From an uncultured Clostridia bacterium (GTDB lineage: Bacteria; Bacillota; Clostridia; UBA1381), in the NCBI GenBank assembly GCA_944392335.1, contig CALXWJ010000001.1, forward strand, positions 62,001 through 126,000: DNA of 64,000 nt. Direction: 5' to 3'. The notes under the pieces were generated by a model, which saw only the letters and a program-made list of their open reading frames with translations, was not told the origin of the DNA and searched no databases. Position numbers and translations under genes: made by a program. Below, piece after piece: positions 9,515 to 18,708 of the stretch; positions within the stretch are counted from its first letter, which is position 1; each line of letters starts with the position of its first letter.

Positions 9515-12500
9515 ATGAAAATAAAGAGATTTAATTCGTTTTTGTTAATCTTATCATTGGTTTTATCGTTATTTTCAGCGTTTTCGGTTGAAGCGGAAGA
9601 AATATGGGACCCTTTTAACGGGGATAAAAATGTTAATATAGTATATTTTGGAGGATCTATAACAAATGGAAGAGGATACCGTACAGATATTGGTGAGTAT
9701 CTTATAGATACCTATGAAAAAATCGTTCCTGGAAGAAAAATAACCAATCATAATGCGGGAATTGGCGGAACAGGCTCTGACTACGGCTATCTTAGGTTAA
9801 ACCGAGATGTTATTTCAAAAAATCCCGATTTGGTTTTTGTGGAGTTTGCGGTAAACGACGTCGGGGCCGATGAAACGGTAGTAAACGAGAGTATGGAAGG
9901 CATTGTAAGGAATTTACAGAGCCTTAAAAATCCTCCTATGATAATTTTTGTATATACTACAGGTACCAATTTTAAAAATGCATCTGAAATACATCATAAA
10001 ATTGCAGAGTATTACAATATTCCGGAATTGGATTTCAGACAGTATATGATAGATGAGGGTTATGAGGGCGTTACAGGGGTTACATATGAAAACCTGCCTT
10101 CAAGGCTTAAGGCTTTATGGTCAGATTTGACTCATCCCAATAGTGACGGACACAAACTTTGGTCTGATTATGCGATAGAAGAATTTAAAACAAATGCAAA
10201 AAATTGGTTTGCCCATCCGATTATTAGAAAAAATAAGTTATCTTCTTCTTTAAAGGATGGTTTTAATTTAAAATGGGAAGCCGCTAAGGAGGCTTATGAC
10301 AATGGAACGCTTAAAATATCAGGCAAAACGCAGGACTACAGTATATCAGACGAGGGTGGACTGCTTATAAAAAAAGACGTATCAGCACAATATACATTCA
10401 GCGGTAAAAATATACATGTATATGGAAAGTATCGTACAGACGGCGGACGTATAAATGTGAGCTGTGAAGGAAAAACGGAAAACAAAGATATGTATTCCTT
10501 ATATAATAACCTCGATTGTTCGGTATATAAAAATTATGGTTTGAATGAAGGGGAACATATTTTGACTATTGAAAGCAGCGATGTCATTCCGAGCGGCAGT
10601 ACGGGAAGCAATGTAACCATTGACGGATTTTTTGTTGATGCAGACATGCTCGTATATCCTTCGGAATATCCCGAAGACGCAAGTATAAATATAAGAGAAG
10701 ATGAATCTGCAAAAAATGAGGATACCGCGCAAGAGCAATCTAAGAGTAAGTTATATGAAAAAGAACTTGTTATGGCTAAGGATATTGGTATTTTAACAGA
10801 AGAACAGTTTGAAAAAGCTGATGAACCCATTGCAAGAAAAGAATTTGCACGTTTGCTCTGCAGGATCATTGAACCGTTTAATGATGAAAATCAGCAATGG
10901 TACTCTGAGGTTTTTTCGCAGGATAAAAATTTTATAACTGTTGAAAAGACAGAGGCGGGGGAAAATATTTTTGAAGATGTTGAGGTAAATAATGAATATA
11001 TTGATGATATTCATGCCGTTTACAGCAAAGATCTTATGATTGGAAAAACTGAGACTGAATTTGCCCCTGATGATAATCTTACAATTAATGAAGCATTAAA
11101 GGCCTTTGTTAATATGATGGGTTATTCCGAATTGGCACAAATGCATGGCGGTTATACTTCGGGGTACATGTATGTTGCGCAGAGCCTGGATCTATTAAAC
11201 GGTCTGAAATATTCATCCGCTGATGATGCTATCAGCATTGCGGAAATATCCAGGATATTATATAATATGTATGACCAGAAAATCTTTGGCATAACATCAA
11301 TTGATGCGGGAAATGCAACTTATGAGCCGACCAATGATACTTTTCTTACAAGATATATGAAGATGGATTGGATAAAGGGAAGAGTTACCAAAACCCTTAT
11401 GACATCATTGGCAGGTGATACAAGTGCAAATGAAATTATTATAGGCGGTTTCAATTTTATAGCAGAGGAAAAAGATGTATATATAAATAATTATCTGGGA
11501 AGAACAGTTACGGCATATTATAAAGAAGATGACGGGGAATGTTATCTTGTGGCTGTATATCCTTCAGATAATGAAGATATTATAGAGCTTTCAGCAGAAG
11601 ATTTTGTGGATTACAGTGATCAGAAATTATACTATATTGACAATAGTTCCTTGGGCAGAGAAAAAAGTGTATATATCAGCGAAAATGCTGATATCGTATA
11701 TAACGGCGGGATAATATCGGTATTTGATAAGAATATTTTTGAATTTGCTAAGGGAAATATTACGCTTATTTCAACTGAGAGGGATAAGAAATATAATATT
11801 GTCATAATTGACAGTTATGAAGACTGGAATGTGATTTTAAATGACAGCCGGAATTTGAAATTATACAGAAAAGCTGTTGCGGGAAGCAGTGAAGAAGATA
11901 ATTGTCTGGATTATTCTGAGGATTCGAAAATTGAGGTTCGTGATGCGCTGGGAAATTATATTGATATAGAAACTATAGAAGTCGGAGATAAGCTTTTGGT
12001 GGCAAAAAATGCAGATTATGCCAAAATAATAAAATCCAGTGAAGCGGAAAGCAATTTTGTTGTGTCGAGTATTGAAAAAAACGGATATAAAGAAAAATAT
12101 GATATAATTTCAAACGGCGAAAAAAGTTATACTATAGTTTCCGATTATATAAATACAGACGGATTTGTGAAGCCTGCTTTGAACAACACATATACACTGT
12201 ATTTAGACAGCTTCGGATTTGTTTCATGGATCGAGCTTACGGCAGCAGCAGAAAAACAAGAGGGATTTGTAAGGCAGGTTAGTGTGGTTTACAGCGATGA
12301 AACCGGAGAAGAATCTCTTCTTATAAAAATAATAGGGTTTGATTCTGTTGTAAACAAATATGAAGCAGCGCCGAAAATGAAAATTACAGATGACAAAGGA
12401 GAAACGTATACGTGCAAAAATGTTTCTGCCATGAACGCAATACTTGGCGGATATGTAGGTTATATGAGTTATAAGCTTGATGAAAACGGAAGGATAAGTT

Positions 12501-13591
12501 CTGCACAGCTGGCAAGAAGCGTAGAGGACAAGACAGGAAACCCGGATGTTGTATATGACCTTATAAAGACAGAAAATATGCAGTCAAATGAATTTGGCGC
12601 AAAATCATATGTCAACATGTTTTCTTCAGCAACAGACAGAATATATTTGAAGAATAACGAGACAAAAATATTATATTGTCCGCAGGATATAGAAGAATAT
12701 AAATACCGGGCTTCAAACACTATGTCAGATTTCTTTACTACAGATGTCCAATATACGGTATATGCATACGGGAAAAAACTTAACACTTGTATTGCTGATT
12801 ATATAATTTGCGATACAGCGCCTGCATCGGAAAGCAAATTTTATATGAGGGAAAATGTATATTTGGTCAATAAGATTGAAAGTACAGTTATAGACGATGA
12901 AATAGCGGATAAAATTTATGCTACCAAATTGGACGCAAACGGTACGGCAACACAAACAGAGCTATACACAACAAAAAGGGACAGCACAGATGGAAATGGA
13001 AATGAATGTTCCTTTAGGGATGCCTGCCCTAATCTTTTGCAAACGGGCGAACTGTATAAAATTGAAAGCGGAGATATAATAGCGGCAGTTGTTGATAAAT
13101 TTAATGACGGTTTTATAAATGATGCTTATATGATATATAAATCAAAAGCATATGCTCCCGACGCTACAGATGGTGTAAGGCCGGGCTGGATCGTGGGAGC
13201 CGTATCGAAATATGATGATACAAATAAAACGTTAAACGGCAATCCCTATGCAGTTAATAATTCGCTTTTATCCGACGCCAAGAGTTACACAGTATACGGG
13301 ACAAGAGTTTTGAAGGGATATGTTTTAAGCTATATTGACGGAGTGCTTAAATATACTACTCAGGATCTGTCAGCAGGAGCTTCATATAATCCTGAGCTGA
13401 GCGGATATATAACAAATATTGATAAAAGCTTAAAAGTTTATGTTCTGAATTATAAAGGTGATAATGTTAATGTTACAGGCGCTTCAGAGACACAAATAAA
13501 GACGTATGATAATTATGGAAGTAATGCTTCGGCGATTCTTACTGTTTCGTATGGTCTGGAGGGAGTTGCGCTCATAATAAACAATAATTAA
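9515..13591 (+). CDS. SGNH hydrolase - SLH - X-domain fusion protein
   Basis: 1358 residues, signal peptide 1-27. An SGNH/GDSL esterase domain (~38-230) has all blocks: FGGSITNG (nucleophile Ser48), GIGGTGSDYG, FVEFAVND, and DLTHPNSDGH (Asp204, His207). An accessory beta-sandwich (~230-370) follows, then three SLH-type repeats (~410-590) with ARKE, TINE and SIAE at the anchor motif, so they are degenerate. The last ~750 residues are the X region, shared with the proteins at 26600 and 43875 but of no known family to me. SGNH enzymes of this kind often deacetylate plant polysaccharides; that substrate class is inferred. The start at 9515 has GGAGGGGTGA before it, 4 bases after the preceding stop. 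It appears to be the last gene of cassette A. Confidence 0.88.
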   Translation: MKIKRFNSFLLILSLVLSLFSAFSVEAEEIWDPFNGDKNVNIVYFGGSITNGRGYRTDIGEYLIDTYEKIVPGRKITNHNAGIGGTGSDYGYLRLNRDVISKNPDLVFVEFAVNDVGADETVVNESMEGIVRNLQSLKNPPMIIFVYTTGTNFKNASEIHHKIAEYYNIPELDFRQYMIDEGYEGVTGVTYENLPSRLKALWSDLTHPNSDGHKLWSDYAIEEFKTNAKNWFAHPIIRKNKLSSSLKDGFNLKWEAAKEAYDNGTLKISGKTQDYSISDEGGLLIKKDVSAQYTFSGKNIHVYGKYRTDGGRINVSCEGKTENKDMYSLYNNLDCSVYKNYGLNEGEHILTIESSDVIPSGSTGSNVTIDGFFVDADMLVYPSEYPEDASINIREDESAKNEDTAQEQSKSKLYEKELVMAKDIGILTEEQFEKADEPIARKEFARLLCRIIEPFNDENQQWYSEVFSQDKNFITVEKTEAGENIFEDVEVNNEYIDDIHAVYSKDLMIGKTETEFAPDDNLTINEALKAFVNMMGYSELAQMHGGYTSGYMYVAQSLDLLNGLKYSSADDAISIAEISRILYNMYDQKIFGITSIDAGNATYEPTNDTFLTRYMKMDWIKGRVTKTLMTSLAGDTSANEIIIGGFNFIAEEKDVYINNYLGRTVTAYYKEDDGECYLVAVYPSDNEDIIELSAEDFVDYSDQKLYYIDNSSLGREKSVYISENADIVYNGGIISVFDKNIFEFAKGNITLISTERDKKYNIVIIDSYEDWNVILNDSRNLKLYRKAVAGSSEEDNCLDYSEDSKIEVRDALGNYIDIETIEVGDKLLVAKNADYAKIIKSSEAESNFVVSSIEKNGYKEKYDIISNGEKSYTIVSDYINTDGFVKPALNNTYTLYLDSFGFVSWIELTAAAEKQEGFVRQVSVVYSDETGEESLLIKIIGFDSVVNKYEAAPKMKITDDKGETYTCKNVSAMNAILGGYVGYMSYKLDENGRISSAQLARSVEDKTGNPDVVYDLIKTENMQSNEFGAKSYVNMFSSATDRIYLKNNETKILYCPQDIEEYKYRASNTMSDFFTTDVQYTVYAYGKKLNTCIADYIICDTAPASESKFYMRENVYLVNKIESTVIDDEIADKIYATKLDANGTATQTELYTTKRDSTDGNGNECSFRDACPNLLQTGELYKIESGDIIAAVVDKFNDGFINDAYMIYKSKAYAPDATDGVRPGWIVGAVSKYDDTNKTLNGNPYAVNNSLLSDAKSYTVYGTRVLKGYVLSYIDGVLKYTTQDLSAGASYNPELSGYITNIDKSLKVYVLNYKGDNVNVTGASETQIKTYDNYGSNASAILTVSYGLEGVALIINNN

Positions 13592-13615
13592 AAGATAAGA
13601 TATTGTGAAAAATAG

Positions 13616-13908
13616 GTTGAGTTTTTGGAAAAACCGTTTGAAGCATATACCGATAAAGGTATGGTTTTGGATGGAAAAAGCAATATTGGCTGTACGCAAC
13701 AGAAAAAAACGGTTATTATGCTTTGCCTCAGTTCCAAACAGGTTCAAATTTTTTTGACATATCATACGAAAACAATACAGATAGTCTAAGGGATATAGTA
13801 GACTTAAATAAAATTTGGATGTTATGGGAGTTTCATGAATCGAAATTTATACATAGATTCGGATATTATGAGGTGATATATAAAACTCATGATGAAGTGA
13901 AGGAATGA
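13616..13908 (+). pseudogene. Frameshifted C-terminal gene remnant, function unknown
   Basis: This 293-base stretch is not ordinary spacer. From 13616, frame 2 reads VEFLEKPFEAYTDKGMVLDG; near 13660-13675 the protein-like text continues in frame 1 as WLYATEKNGYYALPQ and on to HRFGYYEVIYKTHDEVKE, with its stop at 13906-13908 just over the GH27 start. Neither frame has a convincing start or ribosome site. The composition (aromatics, EKNG, FHESKF) looks like the end of a real protein. I cannot name the family. It could be a decayed gene tail, an indel from assembly, or a chance open frame. If real, it separates cassette A from the GH27 gene. Confidence 0.35.
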
Positions 13909-13913
13909 AAAAT

Positions 13914-15089
13914 ATGATATTAAAAAAACCGCCTATGGGATGGAACACATGGAATACATTTGGAGAGAATATTGATGAAAATCTTATATTTGAAACTGCC
14001 GACGCTATAGTGGAAAAAGGCTATAAAGACGCGGGATATGAGTATATTATAATTGATGATTGCTGGAGTGAGATAAAGAGGGATAAAAATGGAAGGCTGG
14101 TTCCTGATAAGAAAAGATTCCCTCACGGAATGAAATATGTAGCTGACTACATTCATGAAAAGGGCTTGAAATTCGGTATGTATTCTGATGCAGGATTTTA
14201 TACCTGTATGGGATATCCTGCAAGTTTCGGACATGAAATAACGGACGCTGAAACTTTTGCCGAATGGGAGATAGACTATTTGAAATATGATTTTGGATTT
14301 TTCCCAAGTTCAGCCAAGGGAGATAATGCATATCTTACAATGGCACAGGCTTTGAGAATGACAGGAAGAGATATAATTTTTACGGGAAGTACCGGCGGAA
14401 AAGATAACGTACAAAATTGGGCTAGATCAAGAGGATGCCATACATACCGTTCTACAGACGATATATCCGATTCAAAAAGGTCATATATGAACATATTAGA
14501 GTCACAGATGGATTCTTTTGAAAACAGTACGTTTAATTGTTACAATGATATGGATATGCTGACTGTGGGAATGTATGGCAACGGAAATGTGAGCTGCAAT
14601 GGAATACATTATCATGGCGGTGATGGAAATGATCAGATGAAATATGAAGACTATGAAAATCATTTTCTGGCGTGGGCATTTTTCGGGACTCCTTTAATCA
14701 TTGGAGCGGATATAAGAAAAATAGATGATCAATGCCGCAGACTCTTGCAAAATAAAGCAGTAATTGCCATTAATCAGGATCCGGAAAATAGGCCGGCCTT
14801 TAGAATAGAAAAATATTACGAGCATGCTCATATTTTTGCAAAACTGTTGGAAAATAAAGATATTGCAGTGCTTGCAGTTAATTTTCATCCTGAAACGCCT
14901 GTTCAAAAAAGTATAAAGCTGAAAATTTCATTTGATGATTTAGGAATAAGAACCGGCAGCGGATATGGATTTGAAATAAAGAATGTGTTAACAGGAGAAA
15001 ATTTTGGAATTCATGAGGCAGGATATGGAATAAATGTGAAGAGTGAAAAAATAATTCTTTTACGATTAAAGCCAGCTAAGTTATATTAA
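13914..15089 (+). CDS. GH27 alpha-galactosidase-like enzyme, cytoplasmic
   Basis: 391 residues from ATG 13914, chosen because AAGGA (13900-13904) is well spaced for it; ATG 13905 in frame is the alternative. No signal peptide. GH27 marks are clear: PPMGWNTWN at the N-terminus, IIDDCW, KFGMYSDAG, the nucleophile in LKYDF (Asp126; Asp129 from the upstream start), the acid/base Asp in STDDI (Asp183 by the same numbering), then YNDMDMLTVG and FFGTPLIIGADIR. GH27 enzymes retain configuration and remove terminal alpha-galactose, or in some cases beta-L-arabinopyranose or N-acetylgalactosamine. As a cytoplasmic exo-enzyme it would trim imported oligosaccharides. It ends in a region of hairpins before the convergent URO-D-like gene. 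Confidence 0.9.
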   Translation: MILKKPPMGWNTWNTFGENIDENLIFETADAIVEKGYKDAGYEYIIIDDCWSEIKRDKNGRLVPDKKRFPHGMKYVADYIHEKGLKFGMYSDAGFYTCMGYPASFGHEITDAETFAEWEIDYLKYDFGFFPSSAKGDNAYLTMAQALRMTGRDIIFTGSTGGKDNVQNWARSRGCHTYRSTDDISDSKRSYMNILESQMDSFENSTFNCYNDMDMLTVGMYGNGNVSCNGIHYHGGDGNDQMKYEDYENHFLAWAFFGTPLIIGADIRKIDDQCRRLLQNKAVIAINQDPENRPAFRIEKYYEHAHIFAKLLENKDIAVLAVNFHPETPVQKSIKLKISFDDLGIRTGSGYGFEIKNVLTGENFGIHEAGYGINVKSEKIILLRLKPAKLY

Positions 15090-15277
15090 TTTTCGGTTCT
15101 TCTTGACAACAGGAATGCTCTTTGCATTTATTCGACAGTTCACTAGTCTGTGTGATAATTTTGAAATTTTTATCACCTGTAAAGTTTACAGGGAGATATG
15201 TTATACAAATACAAAAAGGTATTGTATACAAAATCGTTACACCGTCAAGTGATTTGGGGGAATAAACGCTTGTTTTT
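15090..15277. other. Intergenic region between convergent genes, small hairpin
   Basis: No convincing gene is seen. An 8-base-pair perfect stem with a one-base loop (CCTGTAAA / TTTACAGG) lies at 15176-15192. The rest is AT-rich and leads into the larger hairpin repeat at 15278. Confidence 0.5.
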
Positions 15278-15335
15278 ATAGCTGCGGACAAAATGCCCCC
15301 GCTTTTTCGGCGGGGGACGTCTTGTAAGCAGCTAT
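15278..15335. repeat. Hairpin repeat, compact copy (family 1, copy C)
   Basis: A 58-base nested palindrome. The outer stem is ATAGCTGC with GCAGCTAT (8 pairs), then ACAA/TTGT, then an inner stem CCCCCGC/GCGGGGG around a short T-rich loop. Its left end matches those of the longer elements at 17393 and 38700 (ATARCTGCGGACA followed by a C-rich stem). It lies between the convergent GH27 and URO-D-like genes, 30 bases past the latter's stop. On the minus strand the stem is followed by CATTTTG, so it may also terminate the URO-D-like transcript. Confidence 0.7.
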
Positions 15336-15365
15336 GTAATTGTAAGACAAACTAAATTGATTTAT

Positions 15366-16424
15366 TCAGGAATTAACTATGGCGGCGCTTATCATTGCCA
15401 AATAATTATCAAAAGGAACGTAATACGGGATACTGTTTCCGCTTCCCAGAGCGTAACCGCCTTTAGCTTCCGTTTTTTTCAGCATTCTGCAGCTTCTTTC
15501 ATAAATTTCCTGTGGAGTTTTGCGGCATACAAAATCAAGATCGATACCGCCGAGAATCGCAATGTTATCATGATATTGATCATAAGCGTTTTCAACAGGC
15601 AAAATTTTGTCTTCATATGAATGTTTTCCCTCATAAAGGCGGCAGATATCGGGCATCATCTTATCAACCTGTCCGCATGAATGTAAAATGGCAGGTTTGC
15701 CGCTGTTATGGATTACATCACTGATTTTTTGGTGCAAGGGCAGGACGTATTTTTTCATATCTTCGGTAGATATCATTGTCTGAGAAAAAAATCCCCAGTC
15801 ATCATTTGAAATTGCCGCACCGACACCGGGATATGCCACAGATATTTCATAAAATTTTACAAGACAGGATCCGACTTTATCAAAAACCATCTGTACAAGT
15901 TCAGGATCGTCTGCAAGCATAAAACATAAATTATCATACCCTACAAGGTCAATAACATTCTCCAAAACCCCTCCCGGCCCGTATACAATTATTTTCATAT
16001 TCCCGGGCAGGATTTTTGCGATTTTCTCCAGGCGTGAATAATCATGATCTTCGGCATTGGGCCACTCAAATTCCAAAAAGCCGTCACGATCCGAAAAGGA
16101 AACATCATCATTTGCCGAACGGCTTTTTTTACCGTGATTGGTTGATTTTGAATTGAAGCTGAAATCACAGGGATGCATTGTTATATAATCATAACCGCAT
16201 ATGGAAAAGGCTTCGACACGTCTTGTCAGGTAATCTATAGTATCTGTCGGTGTGGGGATACCTGTAAGAAATGTTTCCAATTCGTCATTTAAGAAAAATT
16301 CAAATAATGTATACCTATCCGGTTTTTGTCTTGCGAGTACCTTTAACAGATTATCAAATTCCGGTACTCGATTTTTGCTGTATCTTTTAAAATTAGTTAT
16401 AAAATCGTCATCGAATGTTTTCAT
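15366..16424 (-). CDS. URO-D family (methyltransferase-like) protein
   Basis: 352 residues, no signal peptide, start supported by GAGGT 8 bases upstream. The fold signature is that of the uroporphyrinogen decarboxylase superfamily: YGPGGVLENVIDLVGYDNL, LHSCGQVDKMMPDI, ILGGIDLDF and a C-terminal GSGNSIPYYVP. The His-X-Cys pair in LHSCG matches zinc ligands of the MtaA/MtbA cobamide methyltransferase branch. The usual third Cys near GC.(I/V) is replaced by GSGN, as in the poorly characterised members found near sugar genes. Haem synthesis is unlikely because no other tetrapyrrole gene is present. A role in methyl transfer or methylated-sugar metabolism is speculative. It is divergent from the AraC gene at 16554, which may control it. 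Confidence 0.8.
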   Translation of the reverse strand: MKTFDDDFITNFKRYSKNRVPEFDNLLKVLARQKPDRYTLFEFFLNDELETFLTGIPTPTDTIDYLTRRVEAFSICGYDYITMHPCDFSFNSKSTNHGKKSRSANDDVSFSDRDGFLEFEWPNAEDHDYSRLEKIAKILPGNMKIIVYGPGGVLENVIDLVGYDNLCFMLADDPELVQMVFDKVGSCLVKFYEISVAYPGVGAAISNDDWGFFSQTMISTEDMKKYVLPLHQKISDVIHNSGKPAILHSCGQVDKMMPDICRLYEGKHSYEDKILPVENAYDQYHDNIAILGGIDLDFVCRKTPQEIYERSCRMLKKTEAKGGYALGSGNSIPYYVPFDNYLAMISAAIVNS

Positions 16425-16483
16425 AAAATACCTCTTTTCTTTTATACCCGATTATGATATAATATTCTAAAACCCATAATATC

Positions 16484-16497
16484 ATACCGATTGGTAT
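16484..16497. promoter_or_regulatory. Candidate operator palindrome ATACC-N4-GGTAT
   Basis: A perfect 5-base inverted repeat around GATT lies in the divergent promoter region of the URO-D-like gene and the AraC gene. A near copy (ATATC-GATT-GGTAT) occurs at 21724-21737 before the cassette B LamG gene. A TATAAT hexamer is nearby at 16458-16463. Regulator unknown. Confidence 0.35.
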
Positions 16498-16553
16498 TTT
16501 ACTATGTGAAATTAACCATTTAATCTTTAAAAATAATCAAAGTGAGTGATTTT

Positions 16554-17396
16554 ATGCAACCGTTCAGGGAATGTATTTTAATGCCGTCGCTGCCGTTAAA
16601 AATTTTCATATCTTCCGCAAACCGTCAGTGCGGAATCACCTCGCATCCGCATTGGCACGATGAAACGGAACTTTTATATGTTCTTAAAGGAAGCGCATTC
16701 CAGCAGAACAATGACTGCTTTTTTTCAATAAAGGAAGAAGACTTTGTATTAATCGGCGAAAATTGTGTGCACTCCACCTATTCCGATAAAGGCAAGCCTT
16801 GCGAAATCCTGGTCCTACAGATCGCTTTGGACAGATTTTTTTTCGGTAGGGATTGGGATTTTCATCAAAAAATCGCAAATGCATGCTTTGTCAGCAGTAT
16901 AAGATACCCAAAGGGAGGCGCCCTAATGAAGGATATCCTGTTAACAAGCAACGGCAATGGACTGTATAAGGATGTTTTTTTACGCGGGAAAATATATGAA
17001 CTCCTAGGGATATTACTGGAGGATTTCGATACCTTTCCTCTGTCGGCAAATCCACACGTGACACAAACACAGAAAGAATTTATAAAAAAAATAATGCAAT
17101 ATATTGAAGCTAATTATAAAAATCCCATCACGGTAAAGGACGCCGCACAGCATACGCATCTGAGTGTTTCGCATTTCGTGCGTGAATTTAAAAATGTAAT
17201 GGGGATGTCTTTTAAATATTATGTGAATTTTTTTCGGATAAATAAAAGCGGGGCTTTGCTTTTAAAAGGTAACAGTGTGACATATACCGCTCTTGAATGC
17301 GGATTTAACAATGTAGATTCCTTTATCCGTAATTTTAAAAAATATAATGGCTGTACACCCTCAATGTACTTATGTAAAGAAAAAAACGATATATAA
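16554..17396 (+). CDS. AraC family transcriptional regulator (with cupin sensor)
   Basis: 280 residues from ATG 16554, which has a GTGAG-type site 7 bases upstream; a GTG four codons earlier is possible. The N-terminal cupin-type sensor shows HPHWHDETELLYVLKGSA and a paired beta-barrel (to ~150). The C-terminal AraC double helix-turn-helix starts near MQYIEANYKNPITVKDAA, with SVSHFVREFK and CGFNNVDSFIRNFKKYNG in the second helix pair. Such proteins usually activate neighbouring sugar genes on binding a breakdown product. Divergent transcription points to the URO-D-like gene as a target; control of the wider locus is possible. The stop codon lies inside the left end of a hairpin repeat. Confidence 0.92.
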   Translation: MQPFRECILMPSLPLKIFISSANRQCGITSHPHWHDETELLYVLKGSAFQQNNDCFFSIKEEDFVLIGENCVHSTYSDKGKPCEILVLQIALDRFFFGRDWDFHQKIANACFVSSIRYPKGGALMKDILLTSNGNGLYKDVFLRGKIYELLGILLEDFDTFPLSANPHVTQTQKEFIKKIMQYIEANYKNPITVKDAAQHTHLSVSHFVREFKNVMGMSFKYYVNFFRINKSGALLLKGNSVTYTALECGFNNVDSFIRNFKKYNGCTPSMYLCKEKNDI

Positions 17397-17520
17397 CTGC
17401 GAACATGTTGTCCCCCGCCGCCGGCGGGGGATGCATATTTGTAATCAGTATGAGTATAATTTCCGGCTGATAACAGCGCAGCTATGCTGTGCTTTTGTCC
17501 TAATTGAATGACAGGACAAG
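17393..17520 (+). repeat. Structured intergenic repeat (family 1, copy A)
   Basis: This ~128-base element starts at the AraC stop codon. Stems: CCCCCGCC/GGCGGGGG (17412-17430, loop GCC), a weak TGTAATC/GATAACA pairing, AGCGCAGC/GCTGTGCT (17475-17493), and TTGTCCT/AGGACAA (17495-17519). A second full copy at 38700 keeps the same order with compensatory changes. It may serve as a 3' terminator or be a small non-autonomous mobile element. Confidence 0.75.
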
Positions 17521-17548
17521 CTCTTTTGAAACCCACGCCAAAATGCTG

Positions 17549-17623
17549 AGGAGCTAACGCTCCTATTGACGGTTGCAACGTTTGCAAGCTCCATTTTAAA
17601 CAAGTTTGATGGAGCGTTGTTCC
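17549..17623 (-). repeat. Palindromic repeat (family 2), minus orientation
   Basis: A hairpin GGAGC-TAAC-GCTCC (17550-17564) is followed by a nested palindrome at 17575-17619, with inner arms GCTCCAT (17588-17594) and ATGGAGC (17609-17615) and outer arms GCAACG/CGTTGT. The reverse complement matches 41043-41094 over about 52 bases with few differences. It fills the gap between two convergent AraC genes. Confidence 0.65.
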
Positions 17624-17671
17624 AATTTTAAAATAGCAACATAAAAATATATAGAAAAATATGTGTGTTTC

Positions 17672-18532
17672 CTATTTTTTATGAGTATTTCTGAATTCGG
17701 AAGGAGTATAATGAGTATAATTTTTGAAAGTTTTGTTAAAATTTTTTAAATCATTATAGCCTGTAATTACGGCGATTTCTTTTATTTTAAAATCGGTATT
17801 AGTTAAAAATCTGCACGCATGCTGAATTCTTATTGTATGCAGATGTTCGGTGAAGGTCATACCGGTTTCCTTTTTTATCAGTTTACTTGCATAAGGAACA
17901 GAGTAGTGCATTTTATTGCATAAATCACTTAGGGAGATCTCTTGAGAAAAGTGATTATTTATATAAGTAAGAATATTTGTGGTGATCTGATTATAGTTCA
18001 TATAAGTATTATCGCCAAATTCCCTTAAAATGAAAATTGTAAGAAGAATGAGATATCCCCTGACCATTTCAAAATAAGCATCTTTTTTTTCAATTATTTC
18101 ACTAAAGATATTTTCCACTAAAGACAATATTTTTTTGTTGTCGTCATGAAAAATGCTGTCTGAAAATTTTGTTTCTGATAACGGTAATTTATATTTAATA
18201 AGGTAATTAGAAATAACATCGGAATAGTTTTTACAATAATAAAGGGATTGGTCTATAAATTCCGGAAGAAAGCATATATTCAAAATTTCTAAGCTTTCAT
18301 TTTCGATAATGTTATATGTATGCATATCATTAAAATCTGTGATAAAAAAATCACCGGCTTTAATTTCTTTTTCTATATCGTTTATGACATATATTCCTCT
18401 GCCTGATAACACATAAACATATTCAATAAATTCATGATCATGATAAATTACATCCTGATTGCTTGTGATATATTGCTTTGAAGCCTCAACCGGAGTTGAA
18501 CGCCTTAAAGTCCCCGTTTTTTTGTTAAGCAT
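17672..18532 (-). CDS. AraC family transcriptional regulator
   Basis: 286 residues. The N-terminal cupin sensor has VIYHDHEFIEYVYVLSGRGIYVI and KAGDFFITDFNDMHTY. The C-terminal double helix-turn-helix spans about 185-284: INNHFSQEISLSDLCNKMHYSVPYASKLIKKETG is too long to quote in full, but its SLSDLC and YASKLIKKE core and the ending ITGYNDLKNFNKTFKNYT are typical. The start has TAGGTG about 9 bases upstream. It is transcribed away from the GH106-like gene, with 176 bases between starts, and is the best candidate to control that gene and possibly cassette B behind it. Confidence 0.92.
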   Translation of the reverse strand: MLNKKTGTLRRSTPVEASKQYITSNQDVIYHDHEFIEYVYVLSGRGIYVINDIEKEIKAGDFFITDFNDMHTYNIIENESLEILNICFLPEFIDQSLYYCKNYSDVISNYLIKYKLPLSETKFSDSIFHDDNKKILSLVENIFSEIIEKKDAYFEMVRGYLILLTIFILREFGDNTYMNYNQITTNILTYINNHFSQEISLSDLCNKMHYSVPYASKLIKKETGMTFTEHLHTIRIQHACRFLTNTDFKIKEIAVITGYNDLKNFNKTFKNYTHYTPSEFRNTHKK

Positions 18533-18639
18533 ATTAAAACACCTACTTTATATGGTAATATGGTTATTCTATCATTTATATTTTCATATGTCAAGGCAGC
18601 TTGGTTAAATATGACCTATAAATTAGATATTTTTTACCC

Positions 18640-18668
18640 TTGAAAGACTCAAATGAGAATGATATAAT
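18640..18668 (+). promoter_or_regulatory. Sigma-A promoter of the GH106-like gene
   Basis: TTGAAA (18640-18645) and TATAAT (18663-18668) are separated by exactly 17 bases. The predicted start of transcription lies near 18675, leaving a ~34-base leader. This argues against translation beginning at the TTG at 18640, which is the -35 box itself. Confidence 0.7.
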
Positions 18669-18708
18669 AAAAAAAATTATTTTATTAGAGAATAGGATTG
18701 TATATGAT

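Noticed and set aside
13646-13661. ATACC-N6-GGTAT as a third copy of the candidate operator
   Set aside because: Spacer length and core differ from the two matching sites and it lies inside the gene remnant; chance is likely in AT-rich DNA.
15278-17640. CRISPR-like array
   Set aside because: The repeats are dispersed singly, palindromic and unequal in length, with no regular spacers or cas genes.
18640-18708. Earlier TTG start for the GH106-like protein
   Set aside because: The TTG is the -35 box of a consensus-spaced promoter and the extra residues do not resemble the family N-terminus.
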